Of a stretch of DNA of 58,134 nt, positions 32,950 to 42,228 are shown in pieces (within the stretch, counting starts at the first letter, position 1; every line of letters begins with the position of its first letter). The position numbers and the translations under genes are program-made. This stretch comes from Bacillota bacterium. Lineage in GTDB: Bacteria; Bacillota; Dethiobacteria; DTU022; UBA8154. The notes below the pieces were generated by a model that searched no databases, was not told where the DNA came from, and saw nothing but the letters and a program-made list of their open reading frames with translations. The DNA is taken from assembly GCA_012728375.1 (NCBI GenBank), contig JAAYFF010000029.1, positions 1 to 58,134 on the forward strand. Reading direction: 5' to 3'.

Positions 32950-34188
32950 TTACTCTGTTTCAGCGATCAGATCTTCCATGCGCTCAAGGGGACTGTCAAG
33001 GAGAATATTCCCAAGGGTTTCGCCGGTTTTCCCCTCGACCATTATTTGCACGCTGTCGATGGGCTCCAAATCTGTAAGAGTATTCACGATTGAACCCAGG
33101 GTCATCAGCTCTCCCGCGCTGCCCCCGCTATGGTTATCAATAAATTCCCTCGAAAAATCCAGATAGCAGATCCTGTTCTGTATATAAATATTTAAAAGAA
33201 CAGTGCCATCGGGAATCGAAGATTTTAAACCGCTTTGCCGGGGGCCGGCTATTAACCCCTGGATAGCAGCCCTTGCCTTTCTATTGTCAACGACGAGCAT
33301 CTCCCTTTTCTCCTGGAACAGTTTGCTGGCATCCTCATCAGGAAAATAAAGGTTCAGCTCAATGGTTTCAATATTGCCGCCAACGTACTGAAAATAGCTC
33401 ACAGGGAAACTGGAATCTTCAAGTTCGAGGAGCTTTTCAAAGGCAACGACCCCGGAACCCTCTTTGATGACCCTTTCCTCATAATAATTGGAATTTGTAT
33501 CCTCGTATCTTACCGTATACTCTTTCTTGCCGTCAGAGGCAACCTCTACCCTTTTAATGAGGGTATTGAGCAGGGTTTCCTTTCCGTTTTTTTCGACCAC
33601 TTTTTGCGACCAGGATGTTCCGGCAACGAGCGGCGTTTTGATGAGGATAAGGCTGTCATACTTTGAATCAAGCATCGCTTCTTCAACTTTTTCCTGCTTC
33701 AGATTATTATCTTCCAGGATATAATGCAGGCTGATGGTCCTGTCTTTCGTGCTTTCCCCTCCGGAAGGGTCGTAAACTTCACCGCTGATGGAATAAATCC
33801 GTTTTTGCCGCTCATCGGTTATTTTATCGAGCTTCATCTGGTGCCCGTATTCGGCAAATCCGTGGTATAGCCAGGTGTAACCCTCCTGATCCGGTAAAAG
33901 GCCGGAGAGCAGTTCCTTTTCATACTTGACATCATTAATCCCTGCAACAGAGGTATATGCGTTCCAGTCCACCTCCTTGCCTAAAAGCTCCGCCACGGCG
34001 CGGATTGGAACATACGTAGTCCCGTTGTAAAGAAAGTTGTCAGTGTCGACAGGTGTGGAGTTTACCTCAAGCTTGACCAGATTTCTGTAAACTTTAATCA
34101 ACTCGCCGGTATCTGCTCCAAAGGCCAGGCTGGAGGCAAGTACAATTACCAGAGCCAGCGCCAGACAACAGACGGCTATTTTTTTCAC
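32950..34188 (-). CDS. Secreted GerMN-domain protein with copper-amine-oxidase-like N-domain
   Basis: A 412-residue exported protein. The signal peptide (MKKIAVCCLALALVIVLASS, cut after SLAFG) is followed by a short CuAO_N1-like stalk domain (LYNGTTYVPIRAVAELLGKE), a middle region of unknown fold and a C-terminal GerMN domain (LNLYFPDEDA, AAIQGLIAGPRQSGLKSSIP, GTVLLNIYIQNRICYLDFS). GerMN proteins act in spore germination and sporulation or in cell-wall processes. GTG 34188 (GGGAG at 8 nt) gives a better signal peptide than 34197. It has its own terminator. Confidence 0.87.
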   Translation of the reverse strand: MKKIAVCCLALALVIVLASSLAFGADTGELIKVYRNLVKLEVNSTPVDTDNFLYNGTTYVPIRAVAELLGKEVDWNAYTSVAGINDVKYEKELLSGLLPDQEGYTWLYHGFAEYGHQMKLDKITDERQKRIYSISGEVYDPSGGESTKDRTISLHYILEDNNLKQEKVEEAMLDSKYDSLILIKTPLVAGTSWSQKVVEKNGKETLLNTLIKRVEVASDGKKEYTVRYEDTNSNYYEERVIKEGSGVVAFEKLLELEDSSFPVSYFQYVGGNIETIELNLYFPDEDASKLFQEKREMLVVDNRKARAAIQGLIAGPRQSGLKSSIPDGTVLLNIYIQNRICYLDFSREFIDNHSGGSAGELMTLGSIVNTLTDLEPIDSVQIMVEGKTGETLGNILLDSPLERMEDLIAETE

Positions 34189-34274
34189 AAAACTCACTCC
34201 CGCAGTATAATTTATTCGCTACTACTAGGACGCCTGTAGCAGCAAATTGTTTGCAGGAAATTATTACACGATTT

Positions 34275-34305
34275 GCAAGGGAAGACAGCTTTCCTTGCCC
34301 CCTTT
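34275..34305. repeat. Left 31-bp direct repeat flanking the type I RM operon
   Basis: GCAAGGGAAGACAGCTTTCC plus TTGCCCCCTTT is identical to 40437-40467. Here the hairpin stem is only GCAAGG/CCTTGC. It lies 87 bp from the GerMN gene and 182 bp before hsdM. Confidence 0.85.
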
Positions 34306-34311
34306 GGATGC

Positions 34312-34340
34312 TCTTAACGGTTCTTTGCGCAACGTTAAGA
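34312..34340. promoter_or_regulatory. Inverted repeat upstream of hsdM
   Basis: TCTTAACG and CGTTAAGA (8 bp each, 13-nt spacer) lie 55 bp before the hsdM -35 box. Possible operator; no regulator gene is adjacent. Confidence 0.4.
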
Positions 34341-34394
34341 AATCGCAATATTTCGGCATTTCCTGACAAAAACACATCTATTTTGCCACTTTCA

Positions 34395-34423
34395 TTGTGA
34401 ATAGCTCCCGCATCTGCTATAAT
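34395..34423 (+). promoter_or_regulatory. hsdMSR promoter
   Basis: TTGTGA (34395-34400), 17 nt, TATAAT (34418-34423). The predicted leader is about 55 nt, ending in ATAGGGG before ATG 34488. Confidence 0.6.
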
Positions 34424-34487
34424 TATCCATATATACACTATCCTGAAAAATATTCACCTTTAAATACCATGAGATAGGGGTTTGAAG

Positions 34488-36053
34488 ATGGATAACAAAA
34501 AGGAGCAGGAACGTGCGGAACTGCACCGCACTATCTGGAATATCGCCAATGAACTACGCGGAAGCGTGGACGGATGGGACTTCAAGCAGTATGTCCTCGG
34601 CATGCTTTTTTACCGCTACATATCGGAAAATATCACTGCCTATATTAATGCCGGAGAGCACGAAGCAGGAAATGTCGGGTTTGACTACGCCAAGCTTTCC
34701 GACAGCGAAGCGGAACAGGCGCGGGAGGATCTGGTTAAGACAAAAGGCTTCTTTATTCTGCCCAGCGAGCTTTTCCAGAATGTCCGCGCACGGGCCAAGG
34801 ACGACGAGAACTTAAACGAAACGCTGGAGCGCATTTTTCACAATATTGAAGCATCAGCTCAGGGCACGGACAGCGAGGACGATTTCAAGGGTCTGTTTGA
34901 CGATATCGACGTTAACAGCAATAAGCTGGGCAGCACAGTGGCAAAGCGCAATGAAAAGCTGGTCAAGCTGTTGAATGCCATCGGTGAAATGCAGCTGGGA
35001 GACTACAAAGACAATTCCATTGATGCCTTCGGCGACGCCTATGAGTACCTGATGGGCATGTACGCCTCCAATGCGGGAAAGAGCGGCGGCGAGTACTATA
35101 CACCCCAGGAGGTTTCCGAGCTGCTCACCCGCCTTACATTAGTGGGAAAAACCGAGGTTAGCAAGGTCTATGACCCTGCCTGCGGTTCCGGCTCCCTGCT
35201 GTTGAAGTTTGCCAAGATTCTCGGCAAGGAAAACGTGCGCCAGGGCTTTTTCGGACAGGAGATCAACATCACCACCTACAACCTCTGCCGTATCAATATG
35301 TTCCTGCACGATATCGATTATGACAAGTTCGATATCGCGCTTGGCGATACCCTGACGGATCCGCAGCATTGGAACGACGAACCCTTTGAAGCCATTGTCT
35401 CCAATCCGCCTTATTCCATTAAATGGAAAGGAAACAGCGATCCAATCCTGATCAATGACCCGCGCTTCTCACCAGCGGGAGTGCTGGCCCCGAAATCAAA
35501 GGCAGACCTTGCCTTTATCATGCACAGCCTTTCCTGGCTGGCAACAAACGGAACCGCGGCGATCGTCTGCTTCCCCGGCGTGATGTACCGGGGCGGTGCA
35601 GAAAAGAAAATCCGGCAGTACCTAATTGACAACAACTATATCGACTGCATTATCCAGCTGCCGGACAACCTGTTTTATGGGACAAGCATAGCCACCTGCA
35701 TTATGGTGCTGAAAAAGTCCAAAGCAGAAAACAGCACCCTGTTCATCGATGCGTCAAAGGAATTCGTCAAGGTTACAAACAATAACAAGCTGACGCAGGA
35801 AAACATTGATCATATTCTCAATGCTTATACGAGCAGAAAGGATATCAAGCACTTTTCAAAACTTGTGCCGAACAGCGAAATCGCCGCGCAGGATTATAAC
35901 CTTTCCGTCTCCACTTATGTGGAGCAGGAGGACACCAGGGAAAAAATTGACATTGTCGCGCTCAATGCCGAGATAGAAAAAATCGTGGCAAGGCAGCAGG
36001 CTTTGCGGGAAGAGATCGACAAGATCATCGCGGAAATTGAGGGGGACAAATGA
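34488..36053 (+). CDS. hsdM: Type I restriction-modification methyltransferase subunit HsdM
   Basis: A 521-residue adenine-N6 methyltransferase subunit; two copies join one HsdS to form the modification enzyme. An N-terminal helical HsdM_N domain ([20 protein letters not shown]) precedes motif [14 protein letters not shown] (near 229) and motif [10 protein letters not shown] (near 306). I start at ATG 34488 behind ATAGGGG. It overlaps hsdS by ATGA. The sequence style ([20 protein letters not shown]) is that of EcoR124-like type IC systems. Confidence 0.95.
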   Translation: MDNKKEQERAELHRTIWNIANELRGSVDGWDFKQYVLGMLFYRYISENITAYINAGEHEAGNVGFDYAKLSDSEAEQAREDLVKTKGFFILPSELFQNVRARAKDDENLNETLERIFHNIEASAQGTDSEDDFKGLFDDIDVNSNKLGSTVAKRNEKLVKLLNAIGEMQLGDYKDNSIDAFGDAYEYLMGMYASNAGKSGGEYYTPQEVSELLTRLTLVGKTEVSKVYDPACGSGSLLLKFAKILGKENVRQGFFGQEINITTYNLCRINMFLHDIDYDKFDIALGDTLTDPQHWNDEPFEAIVSNPPYSIKWKGNSDPILINDPRFSPAGVLAPKSKADLAFIMHSLSWLATNGTAAIVCFPGVMYRGGAEKKIRQYLIDNNYIDCIIQLPDNLFYGTSIATCIMVLKKSKAENSTLFIDASKEFVKVTNNNKLTQENIDHILNAYTSRKDIKHFSKLVPNSEIAAQDYNLSVSTYVEQEDTREKIDIVALNAEIEKIVARQQALREEIDKIIAEIEGDK

Positions 36054-37279
36054 GCAGATTGGAACGGCTAATTGCTGAGCTTTGCCCGGATGGGGTGAAG
36101 TATGCAGAATTTGGAAATATGTGCAGATATATCAGAGGTATCACATATAGCAAAACTCAAGAAGCTAAGTCAGTAGATTCTAAGGCTTGGAAAGTTCTGC
36201 GCGCGAATAATATCAACCTTTTCACTAATACACTTAACTTTGAAGATGTAAAGTTGGTCTCTAGTGAGGTCAAAGTTAGAGAAGAACAAAAACTTAAGAA
36301 AGGTGATATACTTATATGTGCCGGAAGCGGAAGTAAGGAACATATTGGAAAATCAGCATATATATCAAAGGATATGGAATACACATTTGGCAGTTTTATG
36401 GCTGTTATTAGATGCACAAAAGAATTGAATAGTCGTTATCTCTTTTATATTCTCACAAGTGGGTTATTTAGTAAACATCTAGACACTACATTGAATACCT
36501 CAACAATTAACAATTTAAACGCTAAAGTCATGAGTAAGTTTCGTTTTCCCCTTCCTCCATTGCCTGTGCAGCGTGAAATTGTCCGCATACTGGACAAGTT
36601 CACGGAGCTGACAGCAGAGCTTACAGCAGAGCTTACAGCAAGAAGAAAGCAGTATGAGTATTATAGGGATTTGTTATTAACGATGGAAGATAAACCTGAG
36701 ACGAAATGGATGAAGTTAGGTGAAATTGCTGATTTTAGAAACGGAAAAGGCCACGAGAAGGCTATTGCTGAAGACGGGAAATTTATTGTTGTTAATTCAA
36801 AATTCATTTCAACAAACGGGCAAGTTGTTAAATTTACAAATCAACAAATTAGTCCACTTTACATTGAAGATATATTGATAGTAATGAGTGATTTGCCTAA
36901 TGGGAAAGCGCTAGCGAAATGCTTTCTAGTTGATGAGAACAATAGGTATACTTTGAACCAACGAATCGGAGCCTTGAGAGTTAAAAACAAAAATATTATA
37001 GACACTAAATTTTTATACTATTTTCTGAACCGTAACAGACAATTATTGAAATATGACAATGGAGTTGATCAAACGAATTTAAAGAAAAACGAGATACTTA
37101 GTGTAAACATTCCAATAATTCCATTAAAGGAACAAAAACGCATTGTCGCCATCCTCGACCGCTTTGACAACCTCTGCAACGACCTGACCAGCGGTATCCC
37201 CGCGGAAATCGAAGCGCGGCGCAAGCAGTATGAATATTACAGGGACAAGCTGTTAACCTTTAAGGAGGCAAAGGCATGA
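36050..37279 (+). CDS. hsdS: Type I specificity subunit HsdS
   Basis: A 409-residue DNA-recognition subunit with two target recognition domains (about 1-170 and 215-365) and two conserved helical regions, each ending [11 protein letters not shown] (central near 193 and C-terminal near 390). The central region holds TAEL-TAEL encoded by 12-bp tandem repeats, the element that in EcoR124I/II sets the spacer length of the bipartite target. The recognition domains are AT-richer than hsdM and hsdR, as usual for exchanged TRDs. Both overlaps with its neighbours are ATGA. Confidence 0.94.
   Translation: MSRLERLIAELCPDGVKYAEFGNMCRYIRGITYSKTQEAKSVDSKAWKVLRANNINLFTNTLNFEDVKLVSSEVKVREEQKLKKGDILICAGSGSKEHIGKSAYISKDMEYTFGSFMAVIRCTKELNSRYLFYILTSGLFSKHLDTTLNTSTINNLNAKVMSKFRFPLPPLPVQREIVRILDKFTELTAELTAELTARRKQYEYYRDLLLTMEDKPETKWMKLGEIADFRNGKGHEKAIAEDGKFIVVNSKFISTNGQVVKFTNQQISPLYIEDILIVMSDLPNGKALAKCFLVDENNRYTLNQRIGALRVKNKNIIDTKFLYYFLNRNRQLLKYDNGVDQTNLKKNEILSVNIPIIPLKEQKRIVAILDRFDNLCNDLTSGIPAEIEARRKQYEYYRDKLLTFKEAKA
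36611..36634 (+). repeat. 12-bp tandem repeat in hsdS (TAEL codons)
   Basis: ACAGCAGAGCTT occurs twice in a row (36611-36622, 36623-36634), flanked by partial copies (GGAGCTG before, ACAGCA after). Each unit encodes Thr-Ala-Glu-Leu. Unit gain or loss keeps the frame. Confidence 0.85.
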
Positions 37280-40200
37280 GTACCTACAATATCGTGGCAA
37301 GCACCGACGAAGCGACGGTTGTTGCTGAATATACAGCCGAATACACTGTCCACACGGGTACATATCAGAGCGAAGCAGAGCTTGAGCGGGAATTCATCCG
37401 TCAGCTGACCCAGCAAGGGTATGAATACCTTAATATTCACGATGAAGCTGCCCTGGTTGCAAACTTGCGCAGGCAGCTGGAACTGCTCAATAACTTCACC
37501 TTTACCGACGGCGAATGGATCAGGTTTTTTGCTGAATGTATCGCCAATGCCAACGAAGGGATTGTGGAAAAGACCCGGAAAATCCAGGAGGACCACGTGC
37601 AGATTCTGCGCCGGGACGACGGCACGGCCAAAAACATCTATCTTCTTGATAAAAAGAATATCCATAACAATCGCCTGCAGGTCATCAACCAGTATGAAGA
37701 GCCGGGGGGCACGCATAAAACGCGGTATGATGTGACAATTCTTGTAAACGGATTGCCCCTCGTCCATGTGGAGCTGAAACGCCGCGGGGTAGATATCCGC
37801 GAAGCGTTCAATCAGATTAACCGCTACCAACGGGACAGCTTTTGGGCCTCGTCGGGCCTGTTCGAATATGTTCAAATTTTCGTAATTTCCAATGGTACAC
37901 AGACGAAGTATTACAGCAACACGACGCGCAGCGCGCATATTAAAGAGCAAAGCAGCAGCGGGCGCAGAAAGAGCAAGAAAACCAGCAACAGCTTTGAGTT
38001 TACGAGCTTCTGGGCGGACGCGAACAATAAAACAATCCCCGATCTTTTGGATTTCACCAGGACTTTTTTTGCCAAGCACACCCTGCTGAATGTACTGCTC
38101 AAATATTGCGTCTTCACATCCGAAGAACTGCTGCTTGTCATGCGCCCCTATCAAATCGCGGCGACGGAACGGATCTTAAACCGCATTGCCGTATCGACCA
38201 ACTACAAGCTGATGGGGACTACAGCCGCAGGGGGCTACATCTGGCACACCACCGGCTCCGGCAAAACCTTGACGAGCTTCAAAACCGCGCAACTGGCCAG
38301 CGCGCTGCCCTATGTGGACAAGGTATTGTTCGTTGTCGACCGCAAAGACCTGGACTACCAGACGATGAAGGAATACGACCGCTTTGAAAAGGGCGCGGCA
38401 AACGGCAACACCTCCACAAGGGTGCTTCAGCGCCAGTTGGAAGACAGAGACGAAAAAGGCAATCCCCATGAATATAAAATTATCGTTACAACCATTCAAA
38501 AGCTGGATAGATTTATCCGTCAAAACAAACGGCACGATATCTATAAAAAGCACGTCGTCTTAATTTTCGACGAGTGCCACCGTTCCCAGTTCGGCGAGAT
38601 GCATCAGGCCATCACAAAGAGCTTTAAGAACTACCATATCTTTGGTTTTACCGGGACGCCGATATTTGCCGCAAATGCCCCATCGGGCGGCAATCCGCTG
38701 CTTCGGACAACAGAGCAGGCTTTTGGGGAAAGGTTGCACACCTACACCATTGTAGACGCCATCAATGACGGGAACGTTTTGCCCTTCAGGATTGACTTTA
38801 TCAACACCATCAAGAAGCCCGAACACATCGACGACAAAAAGGTTTATGCCATTGACACGGAAAAAGCCCTGGCAGACCCAGAGCGAATCAGCAAAATTGT
38901 TGCCTATGTTCTGGATCATTTTGACCAGAAGACAAAGCGCAGCAATTACTATACATTTACTGCCAAATGGGAGGAAGCTGACAGGCAAAATTCCGGGAAA
39001 ATGATTGAAAAGCGCGAGACAAGGCGTGTGGCCGGTTTCAACTCCATATTTGCCGCGGCGTCAATTCCCATGGCAATGCGCTACTATGCTGAGTTCAAAA
39101 AGCAGATTGCGGAAAAGAACCTCAACCTCACCATCGCCACCATCTTCAGCTTCAGCGCAAACGAGGACGGCCCGGACGGCCTGCTGCCCGACGAAGACTT
39201 TAACATGGACAACCTTGACAAAAGCTCGCGGGATTTTCTTGAAGCAGCCATTCAGGATTATAATGCCAGGTTCAATACAAATTTCGATACGTCATCCGAG
39301 AAATTTCAGAACTACTATAAAGACCTTTCCCTTCGCATGAAGAATCGCGAGGTTGACCTGCTGATAGTGGTCAATATGTTCCTGACGGGCTTTGACGCGA
39401 CCACCCTCAACACGCTCTGGGTAGACAAAAACTTAAAACAGCACGGGTTGATTCAGGCCTTTTCCCGGACAAACCGCATTTTAAACAGCGTTAAAACCTT
39501 CGGCAATATTGTCTGCTTCCGGGACTTGAAGGAGGAGACGGACAAGGCCATTGCCCTTTTCGGCAATAAGGACGCGGGCGGCATTATCCTGCTGAAAACA
39601 TATGACCAGTACTATAACGGCTATGATGAAAAGGGGGAGCATAAGCCGGGGTACAAGGAACTGATCGCTGCTCTTACGGAGCAGTATCCCCTTGGGCAAG
39701 CCATCACCGGCGAAAAAGCGCAAAAGGATTTTATCCGGCTGTACGGCGCTATACTAAGGCTCAGAAATATTCTTACTTCCTTTGATGAATTTGAAGGCAA
39801 TGAAATTTTGTCCGAAAGGGATTTCCAGGACTATCAGAGCATCTATATCGACCTTTATCAGGAATTCAGAAAAGGCATTGACAGCGACAAAGAAACCATC
39901 AACGACGACATCGTCTTTGAGATTGAGCTTATCCGGCAAATTGAAGCAAACATTGACTACATTCTCATGCTGGTAGAAAAATACCGCCAGTCCAACTGCA
40001 AGGACAAAAGCATTCTCACAACGATAGATAAAGCCATCAATTCAAGCATTGAACTTCGCAGCAAGAAAGAGCTTATTGAGCATTTCATCGAACAGGTTAA
40101 TACCTCGACGAAGGTGGATGAAGATTGGCGTAAATTCTTGAATGAACGCAAGGAGTCGGATCTTTCAGCCATCATTGAAGAAGAAAAGCTAAAGCCCGAA

Positions 40201-40377
40201 GAAACCCGGCGTTTAATTGATAACGCTTTCCGGGACGGCCTGTTGAAAACAACGGGCACGGCCATTGATAAAATTATGCCGCCTGTGTCGCGCTTCGGCG
40301 GCGGAAACAGGGCGGCAAGAAAGCAGGGCATAATTGAAAAGCTTCTTCAACTCTTTGAGAAGTACTTTGGATTGTAA
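37276..40377 (+). CDS. hsdR: Type I restriction endonuclease/translocase HsdR
   Basis: A 1033-residue motor and nuclease subunit. The N-terminal nuclease has VHVELKRRGV (PD-(D/E)xK type, near 165); the translocase has Walker A TTGSGKT (near 325), Walker B DECHRSQFG (near 433), FGFTGTPIF and the late helicase motif QAFSRTNRIL. The C-terminal helical domain binds the methylase core. Length is normal and no break is seen, so the hsdMSR operon appears intact. A 10-bp-stem terminator follows at 40434. Confidence 0.95.
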   Translation: MSTYNIVASTDEATVVAEYTAEYTVHTGTYQSEAELEREFIRQLTQQGYEYLNIHDEAALVANLRRQLELLNNFTFTDGEWIRFFAECIANANEGIVEKTRKIQEDHVQILRRDDGTAKNIYLLDKKNIHNNRLQVINQYEEPGGTHKTRYDVTILVNGLPLVHVELKRRGVDIREAFNQINRYQRDSFWASSGLFEYVQIFVISNGTQTKYYSNTTRSAHIKEQSSSGRRKSKKTSNSFEFTSFWADANNKTIPDLLDFTRTFFAKHTLLNVLLKYCVFTSEELLLVMRPYQIAATERILNRIAVSTNYKLMGTTAAGGYIWHTTGSGKTLTSFKTAQLASALPYVDKVLFVVDRKDLDYQTMKEYDRFEKGAANGNTSTRVLQRQLEDRDEKGNPHEYKIIVTTIQKLDRFIRQNKRHDIYKKHVVLIFDECHRSQFGEMHQAITKSFKNYHIFGFTGTPIFAANAPSGGNPLLRTTEQAFGERLHTYTIVDAINDGNVLPFRIDFINTIKKPEHIDDKKVYAIDTEKALADPERISKIVAYVLDHFDQKTKRSNYYTFTAKWEEADRQNSGKMIEKRETRRVAGFNSIFAAASIPMAMRYYAEFKKQIAEKNLNLTIATIFSFSANEDGPDGLLPDEDFNMDNLDKSSRDFLEAAIQDYNARFNTNFDTSSEKFQNYYKDLSLRMKNREVDLLIVVNMFLTGFDATTLNTLWVDKNLKQHGLIQAFSRTNRILNSVKTFGNIVCFRDLKEETDKAIALFGNKDAGGIILLKTYDQYYNGYDEKGEHKPGYKELIAALTEQYPLGQAITGEKAQKDFIRLYGAILRLRNILTSFDEFEGNEILSERDFQDYQSIYIDLYQEFRKGIDSDKETINDDIVFEIELIRQIEANIDYILMLVEKYRQSNCKDKSILTTIDKAINSSIELRSKKELIEHFIEQVNTSTKVDEDWRKFLNERKESDLSAIIEEEKLKPEETRRLIDNAFRDGLLKTTGTAIDKIMPPVSRFGGGNRAARKQGIIEKLLQLFEKYFGL

Positions 40378-40433
40378 CTCTCCCGCGCTGACTCCGTTAC
40401 AATAATTTCCCTCAATTTCCCTCGAAAAATGCG

Positions 40434-40468
40434 GGGGCAAGGGAAGACAGCTTTCCTTGCCCCCTTTT
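40434..40468 (+). terminator. hsdR terminator, formed by the right direct repeat
   Basis: GGGGGCAAGG (40433-40442 region) pairs with CCTTGCCCCC and is followed by TTTT. Positions 40437-40467 are the second copy of the 31-bp direct repeat found at 34275-34305. Confidence 0.8.
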
Positions 40469-40485
40469 GCTGTTCATAATATAAT
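40457..40485 (+). promoter_or_regulatory. Promoter of the ABC exporter operon, inside the repeat
   Basis: TTGCCC (40457-40462) within the hairpin's 3' arm, 17 nt, TATAAT (40480-40485). The expected transcription start (near 40492) is only a few bases before ATG 40495, and no Shine-Dalgarno sequence is present. Confidence 0.45.
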
Positions 40486-40494
40486 TACAATATA

Positions 40495-42228
40495 ATGATA
40501 AACCTGTTGCGTTATTTAAAAAACTTTAAATTTTCCATAGGAGTCTCCCTCCTTTTAATAGCAATCCGCGCGCTGGCCGAGCTCTACCTTCCTACGCTCT
40601 CGGCAGATATGGTCAATATCGGGATTGTCAACCGCGACATTGAGTATATCCTGCATGTTGGCAGCTGGATGTTGATCATCACCGCGGCCGGTATCGCGGC
40701 TTTTATTCTGGCGGGCTATTTATCCTCCAAGGCTACCGCGGGATTTGCCCGGATCTTGCGGGAGGAAGTGTTTTCCCGGGTGGAAAGCTTTTCCCTGCAG
40801 GAATTTGACCGATTCGGAACTGCTTCTCTGATTAACAGGACGACAAATGATATCACTCAGGTTCAGAATTTTTTGGTATTTGCCCTGCGCATGATCGTCA
40901 TGGTGCCCATACTGGGCGCAGGCTGCATCGTCCTGGCCTTTTCCCGGGATGCAATACTGGCCCTGGTTTTTGTGGTGGTAACTCCCGTTATTCTTGCAGT
41001 TATTTTTTTCTTCATGCGCCAAGGCCTTCCCCTTTTCAAGATCATGCAGGAAAAGCTGGACAGGTTAAATCTTATCGTCCGGGAAGGGCTTACGGGAATA
41101 AGGGTTATCCGCGCCTTTAACAGGGACAGTTATGAAAAGCAACGCTTTGAAAGGGCAAACTTCGAATATGCCGCCACAGGCCTGCGGGTTAACCGCCTGA
41201 TGGAAGCAATGACCCCGCTGATAACGCTCATCATGAACCTGTCCATTATCGCTATTGTTTGGTTTGGGGGCATACGGATTGATCTCGGCTTCACAAACGT
41301 GGGAGATCTGATGGCCTTTATTCAGTACGCCATGCAAGTACTGTATTCTTTCATTGCCATCTCCAGAATGTTCCTAATTATTCCCCGGGCTACCGCTTCC
41401 GCAGCAAGAATTAATGAAGTCCTGAATACAAAGCCGCAGATTTTGGACGGACCGGCAGAAAAGCAGCCCCAGGATCAAAAAACCAGGGGGCACGTGGAAT
41501 TTAAGGATGTTACCTTCAGGTACCCTGAGGCGAAACGCCCCGTGCTTAGGAACATTTCTTTCCGTGCCGGGCCCGGAGAAGTAACGGCAATTATCGGCAG
41601 TACCGGTTCGGGCAAATCTACGCTCGTCCACCTGATGCTCCGCCTTTATGATGTTGACAGCGGCAGCATACTCATCGACGGCGTGGATGTGCGGGAGATG
41701 CCCCAGAAAAGCCTGCGGGAAAAAATTTCCTTTGTACCCCAAAAAACTATTCTCTTCTCCGGCACGATCCTGGATAATATTTGCTATGGCAGGGAGGATG
41801 CCGGCAGCGAAGAGGTCCTCCGGGCAGCAGAGATTGCGCAGGCAATGGAATTTATCTCGGAAATGAAAGACGGATTTTCCTCTCCGGTAGCCCAGGGAGG
41901 GAAAAATTTGTCCGGCGGCCAGAGGCAGCGCCTTGCCATCGCCAGAGCACTGCTGAAAAAAGCGGATATATATATCTTTGACGACAGCTTCTCCGCGCTG
42001 GACTACGCGACGGAAGCCAGGCTCCGGAGAGCGCTGGCGCAGGAAATGGCAGGAGCGACGTTATTTATTATCTCGCAGCGGATTAATACCGTCAAAAATG
42101 CCGACAGGATCATTGTGCTGGACAAAGGCAGGATCGCGGGTATAGGCACCCATGAGGAGCTAATGGCTTCTTGCGATATTTACCGCGAGATCGTCGTCTC
42201 GCAGCTCTCAGAGGAGGAAACAGCGTGA
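40495..42228 (+). CDS. ABC exporter half-transporter 1
   Basis: A 577-residue fused membrane/ATPase half of a heterodimeric exporter (lipid, peptide or drug type). Six membrane helices occupy about 1-320; the ATPase has IIGSTGSGKSTLV (near 367), FVPQKTILF, LSGGQRQR and YIFDDSFSALD. The residue after Walker B is Asp (IFDDSFS), not the catalytic Glu, so this is the degenerate-site partner, as common in heterodimeric exporters. No ribosome binding site precedes ATG 40495. The partner starts in its stop codon. Confidence 0.92.
   Translation: MINLLRYLKNFKFSIGVSLLLIAIRALAELYLPTLSADMVNIGIVNRDIEYILHVGSWMLIITAAGIAAFILAGYLSSKATAGFARILREEVFSRVESFSLQEFDRFGTASLINRTTNDITQVQNFLVFALRMIVMVPILGAGCIVLAFSRDAILALVFVVVTPVILAVIFFFMRQGLPLFKIMQEKLDRLNLIVREGLTGIRVIRAFNRDSYEKQRFERANFEYAATGLRVNRLMEAMTPLITLIMNLSIIAIVWFGGIRIDLGFTNVGDLMAFIQYAMQVLYSFIAISRMFLIIPRATASAARINEVLNTKPQILDGPAEKQPQDQKTRGHVEFKDVTFRYPEAKRPVLRNISFRAGPGEVTAIIGSTGSGKSTLVHLMLRLYDVDSGSILIDGVDVREMPQKSLREKISFVPQKTILFSGTILDNICYGREDAGSEEVLRAAEIAQAMEFISEMKDGFSSPVAQGGKNLSGGQRQRLAIARALLKKADIYIFDDSFSALDYATEARLRRALAQEMAGATLFIISQRINTVKNADRIIVLDKGRIAGIGTHEELMASCDIYREIVVSQLSEEETA

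Noticed and set aside
34094-34438. 114-codon minus-strand ORF upstream of the GerMN gene
   Set aside because: It covers the direct repeat, an inverted repeat and the hsdM promoter and shows no domain.
37237-38154. 305-codon minus-strand ORF over hsdR
   Set aside because: Antisense to an intact hsdR; no ribosome binding site or recognisable fold.
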